DNA of 64,000 nucleotides from Ailurus styani (lineage: Eukaryota > Chordata > Mammalia > Carnivora > Ailuridae): positions 62,001-126,000 of the forward strand of contig LNAC01000689.1 in the NCBI GenBank assembly GCA_002007465.1, in the 5' to 3' direction. Below are positions 60,274 through 64,000 of this stretch, piece by piece. The notes under the pieces are model-generated. The model saw only the letters and a list, made by a program, of their open reading frames with translations, did not search any database and was not told the DNA's origin. The translations under genes were made by a program, and so were the position numbers. How positions within the stretch are numbered: position 1 is the first letter of the stretch; each line of letters starts with the position of its first letter.

Positions 60274-60336
60274 AGTTAATAAATCATTTGTTACCTGGAA
60301 ATTGAATGTTAGAAGAATTAAGACAGAGAAGAGCAG
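60274..60336 (+). CDS. DNAH14: Dynein axonemal heavy chain N-terminal exon (coding exon D)
   Basis: 63-bp exon between a strong acceptor (tttttcttttcag) and an ideal donor cag/gtaagt. Its first base completes the Arg codon begun in exon C. It then reads VNKSFVTWKLNVRRIKTEKS and leaves two bases (ag). The 'F..WK.NVR..K..KSR' pattern is characteristic in my memory of dynein heavy chain tails. Separated from exon C by a 9.4-kb intron filled by the old L1. The following exon, which must supply the third codon base, was not recognised in the remaining 3.7 kb. Confidence 0.78.
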
Positions 60337-60473
60337 GTAAGTTTTGATAAGCAATGTAATTTTTAAAATTTTATTTATTTTAAATATATAGTATGGAAGC
60401 AGGTATAAGTCATTTTTCACTCAATGATTGGAAAGTCACTTTATGATTATGATTAAATTTAACCATTTATGGG

Positions 60474-60641
60474 GATGCCTGGGTGGCTCAGTAGGCTAAG
60501 CGTCTGCCTTCGGCTCAGGTCATGATCCCAGGGTCCTGGGATTGGGCCCTGCATCGGGTCCCTGCTCAGCGGAGAGCCTGCTGCTCCCCCTGCTTGGGCC
60601 CTCTCTCTCTCGGACAAAATCTTTAAAAAAAAAAAAACCTT
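60474..60641 (+). repeat. CAN SINE
   Basis: Sense copy with head 'gggatgcctgggtggctcag' and A13 tail. The flanks ttaaccatttatg and ttaaacctttatg are an imperfect duplication. Confidence 0.95.
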
Positions 60642-60644
60642 AAA

Positions 60645-61030
60645 CCTTTATGATAAAATTTAACCTTATTTTTAAATACTATTTATATATAAATATAATA
60701 ATAAATGCTGTATTTCCCTGTATGCCAATTTGTGATACGAGGAACTCATAGTACTATAAAGCACTTAGGACAACTTCCCTTGGTCAGTTAAGTCTTTGCC
60801 TCCAGAAGGGGAATGACATCATCAAACCAGTGAGATGGCTGTTAGTCCTGTTCTGCAGTACGTCTTGGAGACCTGCCGTAGGGCGGTTGTATGACGACCA
60901 GGGCAGCGGCGTTGGCACGATCTTCGTGCGGCAGACCTCTGTCATGGCAGGAGCCCTCCCGTCGCCCTTCCCTCCCCTCCTGCCCGAGCCCGTGGCAGGC
61001 GCTGCTCTGGTCTCTGTCTCAGTGGTTGTG
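60645..61030. other. Intron, no recognised element
   Basis: A 160-residue plus-strand frame starting at 60830 runs from here through L1 and SINE sequence, so it is not a gene. Confidence 0.35.
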
Positions 61031-61505
61031 CCTTTTCAAGAAGGGTTTTCACGTGAACAGAAGTTTTCATTTCTCAGGCGGAAATACCCAGCAGTGCCGT
61101 CCAGGGTCATACAGTCATTGCACGTTTGGGTTTTTTCAGAAATGATTTTACCATTTTTCTTTTCTTTTTTTTTAAAGATTTTATTTATTTATTTGACACA
61201 GAGAGAGAGATTACAAGTAGGCAGAGAGGCAGGGAGAGGAGGAAGCAGGCTCCCTGCTGAGCAGAGAGCCCGATGCGGGCCTGGATCCCAGGACGCTGAG
61301 ATCATGACCTGAGCTGAAAGCAGAGGCTTTAACCCACTGAGCCACCCAGGCGCCCAGATTTTATCATTTTTCATCTGCACCAGCGACATCCGAGGACCTC
61401 AGCTTCTCCACATGGTGCCACTATTTGGAATTGTCACTGGTTTTCATCGTAGACATTCTGGTGGCTGTGGTTGCTCATTGTGGGTTGTTTTGTTTTTAAT
61501 TGTGT
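61031..61505 (-). mobile_element. Old L1 3' ORF2 remnant, antisense
   Basis: 'acgtgaacagaagttttcatttctc' and, beyond the SINE, 'cagcttctccacatggtgcc' and 'cattctggtggctgtgg' read as reversed L1 ORF2. Confidence 0.6.
61144..61372 (-). repeat. CAN SINE with target duplication
   Basis: Mustelid-like antisense copy (61160-61356) flanked by gattttaccatttttc and gattttatcatttttc (one mismatch). Confidence 0.96.
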
Positions 61506-61971
61506 ATTTAGATCATGTACATTCAATTGAATTATTTATATGTTAGGGCTTAAGTTTGCCATTTTATTTTTTGGTTTCTGTTTCTTCTCTCTGCTTTCTG
61601 TTTCTTCTTCCTGTAGATTATTTGAATGTTTCTTAGAATTCTCTTTGGATTTTTTCTATAGTATTTTTTAATGTGTCTTTTTGTGTGGCTTTTTAGCAGT
61701 TGCATTATTTATACATAACACACAATTTACTAGTGTTGTCATTTTATTAGTTTGAGGGAACTGTAGAAACCTTAGCTTTGTGTCCCTTTACCCTCCTCCA
61801 TTTATAGTATAATTGTCTTAAATGTTTCCTCTCTATGCATTTGGCACTATATCAGAAGAGTTAGCATTTTTGCTTCCATCATTGAACTTAAGTTCTAAAA
61901 CCCAAGGATAGTCTATATATTTTTATTTTTGTTTTGTTTTATTTTTGTTTTATTTTGTTTTGTTTTGTTTT

Positions 61972-62155
61972 AAGATTTATTTATTTATTTTAGAGAGAGA
62001 ACATAAGCAGAGGTAGGGGCAGGGGGAGAGGGGGAAGAAGACTCTGTACTGAGTGCAAAGCCCGTTGAGGGGTTCAGTCTCACAACCCTGAGATCATGAC
62101 CTGAGCTGAAATCAAGAGTTGGACGCTTAACCGACTAAGCCACCCAGGTGCCCCT
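61972..62155 (-). repeat. Older CAN-type SINE
   Basis: Antisense copy with (ttttg)n-rich tail and 'gctgaaatcaagagttgg'. Confidence 0.9.
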
Positions 62156-62521
62156 GCCTTTTTAAAATATATTCAGTTCGGTTTGTTTATCATGTTCTTG
62201 GTTCCTTCTCAATGTTTTTGTGTTCCTTCTTTTATTGTTTTGTTGTTTAATTTCTGTTTAGAGAACTTCCTGTATTCACTCTTGTAGGGGAGGCCTGTTG
62301 GCAGCAAATTCTCTTGCTTCTCTTTTATCTGAGAATGTCTTGATCTCTCCTTCAGTGAAGACTGTTATGGCCAAATACTGGACTCTGGGTTGACATTTCT
62401 TTCCTTTCAGGATTTGAAAGATCCACGCCCCTTTCTTCTGGCCTCCATGGTCATTTGAAATTACTTTTCTACTATAGATGTTCCTTCTCTTGCTGCTTTC
62501 ACGATTTTTTCTTTTGCCTTT

Positions 62522-62745
62522 GGTTTTCCGAATTTTTTTTTTAAATATTTTATTTATTTATTTGACACAGAGATAGAGATCACAAGTAGGCAGAGAGGCA
62601 GACAGAGGGAGAGGGGGAAGCAGGCTTTCTGCTGAGCAGAGAGCCCGATGCGGGCCTCGATCCCAGGACCCTGAGATCATGACCTGAGCCGAAGGCAGAG
62701 GCATTAACCCACTGAGCCACCCAGGCGCCCGGTTTTCCGAATTTT
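62522..62745 (-). repeat. CAN SINE with target duplication
   Basis: Antisense mustelid-like copy (62537-62730) flanked by perfect ggttttccgaatttt (62522-62536 and 62731-62745). Confidence 0.97.
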
Positions 62746-63185
62746 GACTTTGCTATGTCTTGGTTGGATTTCTTTGTCTTTATCCTGTTTTGATCACCCT
62801 GGCTTCTCACACTTCTGTGTTTGTGCATCCTTTGACAAATTTGGTAAATTTTCATCCGTATTTCTTCAAGTATTTTTTCAGCCCTGCCCTCTTTCTCTTC
62901 TCCTTCTTAGATCTTTTTTATAGTCCTTGTGGCTCCCGGGGGTCTGTTTCTTTCTTTCTTTTTTTTTTTTCTCAGTCTCCTTATTTCTCTGTTGTTTAGA
63001 TTGAATAATTTCTACTATTCTCTCAGTTCATTGATTTGTTTCTCTATCCATTCCATTTTGCTGTTGAGCCAGTGTATTGAGTTTGTAAATTTCAGTCATC
63101 ATATTTTTCAATTCTAAAATTTCCATTTAGTTCTTTTTATGTCTTCCATTTCTTTGTTTGACTTTCTGTTTCTTTGCTTGCTTCC

Positions 63186-64000
63186 TGCCAGGGAAGATGA
63201 AATTCTGATTCCCTACTCAGCTTTCCCTGGAAACCCTCAGAGGAATGCTAGGGAAGCCTGACTACCCTTGCCAAGGGTAGGACTCCACGCGCTCTCTGTG
63301 CCCTTTCTTTCCTGTGGTATCTCGCTGGGGTAGAATGGTTATTGTTGAACATTTGCTGTCATCCTCAGCTGCCCCTTTCCTGGTCCTTTAGCTGGACAGC
63401 AGGCACCTGTTGGTGTTTCCAGCTTGCTGGTTTCTTCGACTCGAAGCCTGGGATGAAGGAAGCAAAAGGAAATCCGAGGACCTTTGCGCCACGTCTTTCC
63501 TAGCCAGTCCATCTTCTCTGCCTTTCAGTGTCTTATGTTCGTTTCATATATGGCGTTCACAGTTTTTAGTTGTACTCAGTGGGAATAATTGTGAAAAGTA
63601 CATTTACTCCATTTTTCTAGAAGCTAGGACCTGAGTTTTAATAGATTTCTGTGGCATATTTCTATTGCCAACCAGTTCTACCTTGTGAGTAGCTTTGGAG
63701 AATGTATTTAGTTTTCTGTTAGAATAGAATGGAATCTGTTGGTGAGTTCCTTGTAGAACTTGAATAGTCATCAGATGATGCATTATTTTTCTCTTGTCAG
63801 ACCTCACCGTTACAATTCTAAATTTTTCGTGCCTTCCTCACTGTTAATTATATTTATAATGCACCCTGCCTAGTTTCTTCATATCTGTGTTAAAATATGA
63901 AAATAAATTCAATTGTATTTTTTTAAAGGAAGGAAGAAAGCCTTAAACAATGTTGAGTAATGTGGATTCATGACTCTAATTTGTGATCATCATCCTCCTG
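63186..64000 (+). other. Intron to window end, no recognised element
   Basis: No in-phase dynein exon, SINE or L1 is recognised; the 63410-63634 frame has no family features. Confidence 0.35.

Larger units (their letters stand above)
61506..63185 (-). mobile_element. Old L1/HAL1-like ORF1-region fragment, antisense
   Basis: 'ctgagaatgtcttgatctctcc', 'ttctggcctccatggtc', 'cttgctgctttcacgatttttt' and 'ttcaattctaaaatttcc' are reversed L1M/HAL1 ORF1 landmarks in order. Split by two SINEs. Confidence 0.75.

Noticed and set aside
60830..61312. 160-residue plus-strand open frame next to the dynein exon
   Set aside because: It runs through an L1 remnant and an antisense CAN SINE and has no dynein features.
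1..64000. CRISPR arrays, operons, attachment sites or phage modules
   Set aside because: None seen; the window is mammalian nuclear DNA.

Overview
This window is mammalian nuclear DNA from a carnivore. The clearest sign is about 30 copies of the tRNA-Lys-derived CAN SINE, with its head (box A/B region, 'gcctgggtggctcag'), CT-rich body and short A tail. Many copies have the variant 'aggcagagaggcaggcagagag' plus 'taacccactgagcc', which I associate with mustelids (weasel, mink, badger, otter). Mustelid is an inference from SINE subfamily; carnivore is secure. Long AT-rich introns, CpG islands, MIR, L2, hAT and MaLR fossils and layered L1s fit this. Nothing bacterial or viral-genomic is present, and nearly all long open frames are chance frames or L1 pieces.

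Layout. 0.5-1.3 kb: a CpG island with paired GC boxes, an NRF1-like site and a consensus splice donor, but no recognisable gene. 1.3-26.5 kb: mostly unassigned non-coding sequence with scattered SINEs, three L1 pieces, two MIRs, an hAT element, LTRs and a (GT)n tract. 26.7-28.1 kb: a strong CpG island whose strand composition flips from C-rich to G-rich next to a splice donor at 27584/27585. This looks like a rightward promoter and first exon, and it contains a diverged minisatellite. 28.5-41 kb: a nested pile of old L1s, all antisense, cut by LTRs and SINEs. 41-46.5 kb: an MLT1-type LTR, another old antisense L1 holding a 3'-truncated 5S rRNA retropseudogene, and simple repeats.

46.5-60.3 kb: four coding exons on the + strand (46531-46661, 49491-49643, 50796-50908, 60274-60336). 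Their splice phases agree and together they read as one continuous stretch of about 153 residues. The peptide matches the extreme N-terminal tail of an axonemal dynein heavy chain, most likely DNAH14. The introns hold MIR, hAT and L2 fossils, an L1 insertion that appears to have carried 3' flanking DNA with it (48.85-49.22 kb), and a near full-length old L1 (51-57.2 kb) split by a much younger L1 with perfect 15-bp target duplications. 60.3-64 kb: intron with L1 remnants and SINEs; I did not find the next exon.

The simplest reading is one gene: a ciliary dynein heavy chain transcribed left to right from the CpG island near 27.5 kb, of which only a small N-terminal part is visible. The initiator-methionine exon was not identified. 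I found no undescribed molecular system; the most informative items are the mobile-element events and promoter structure.
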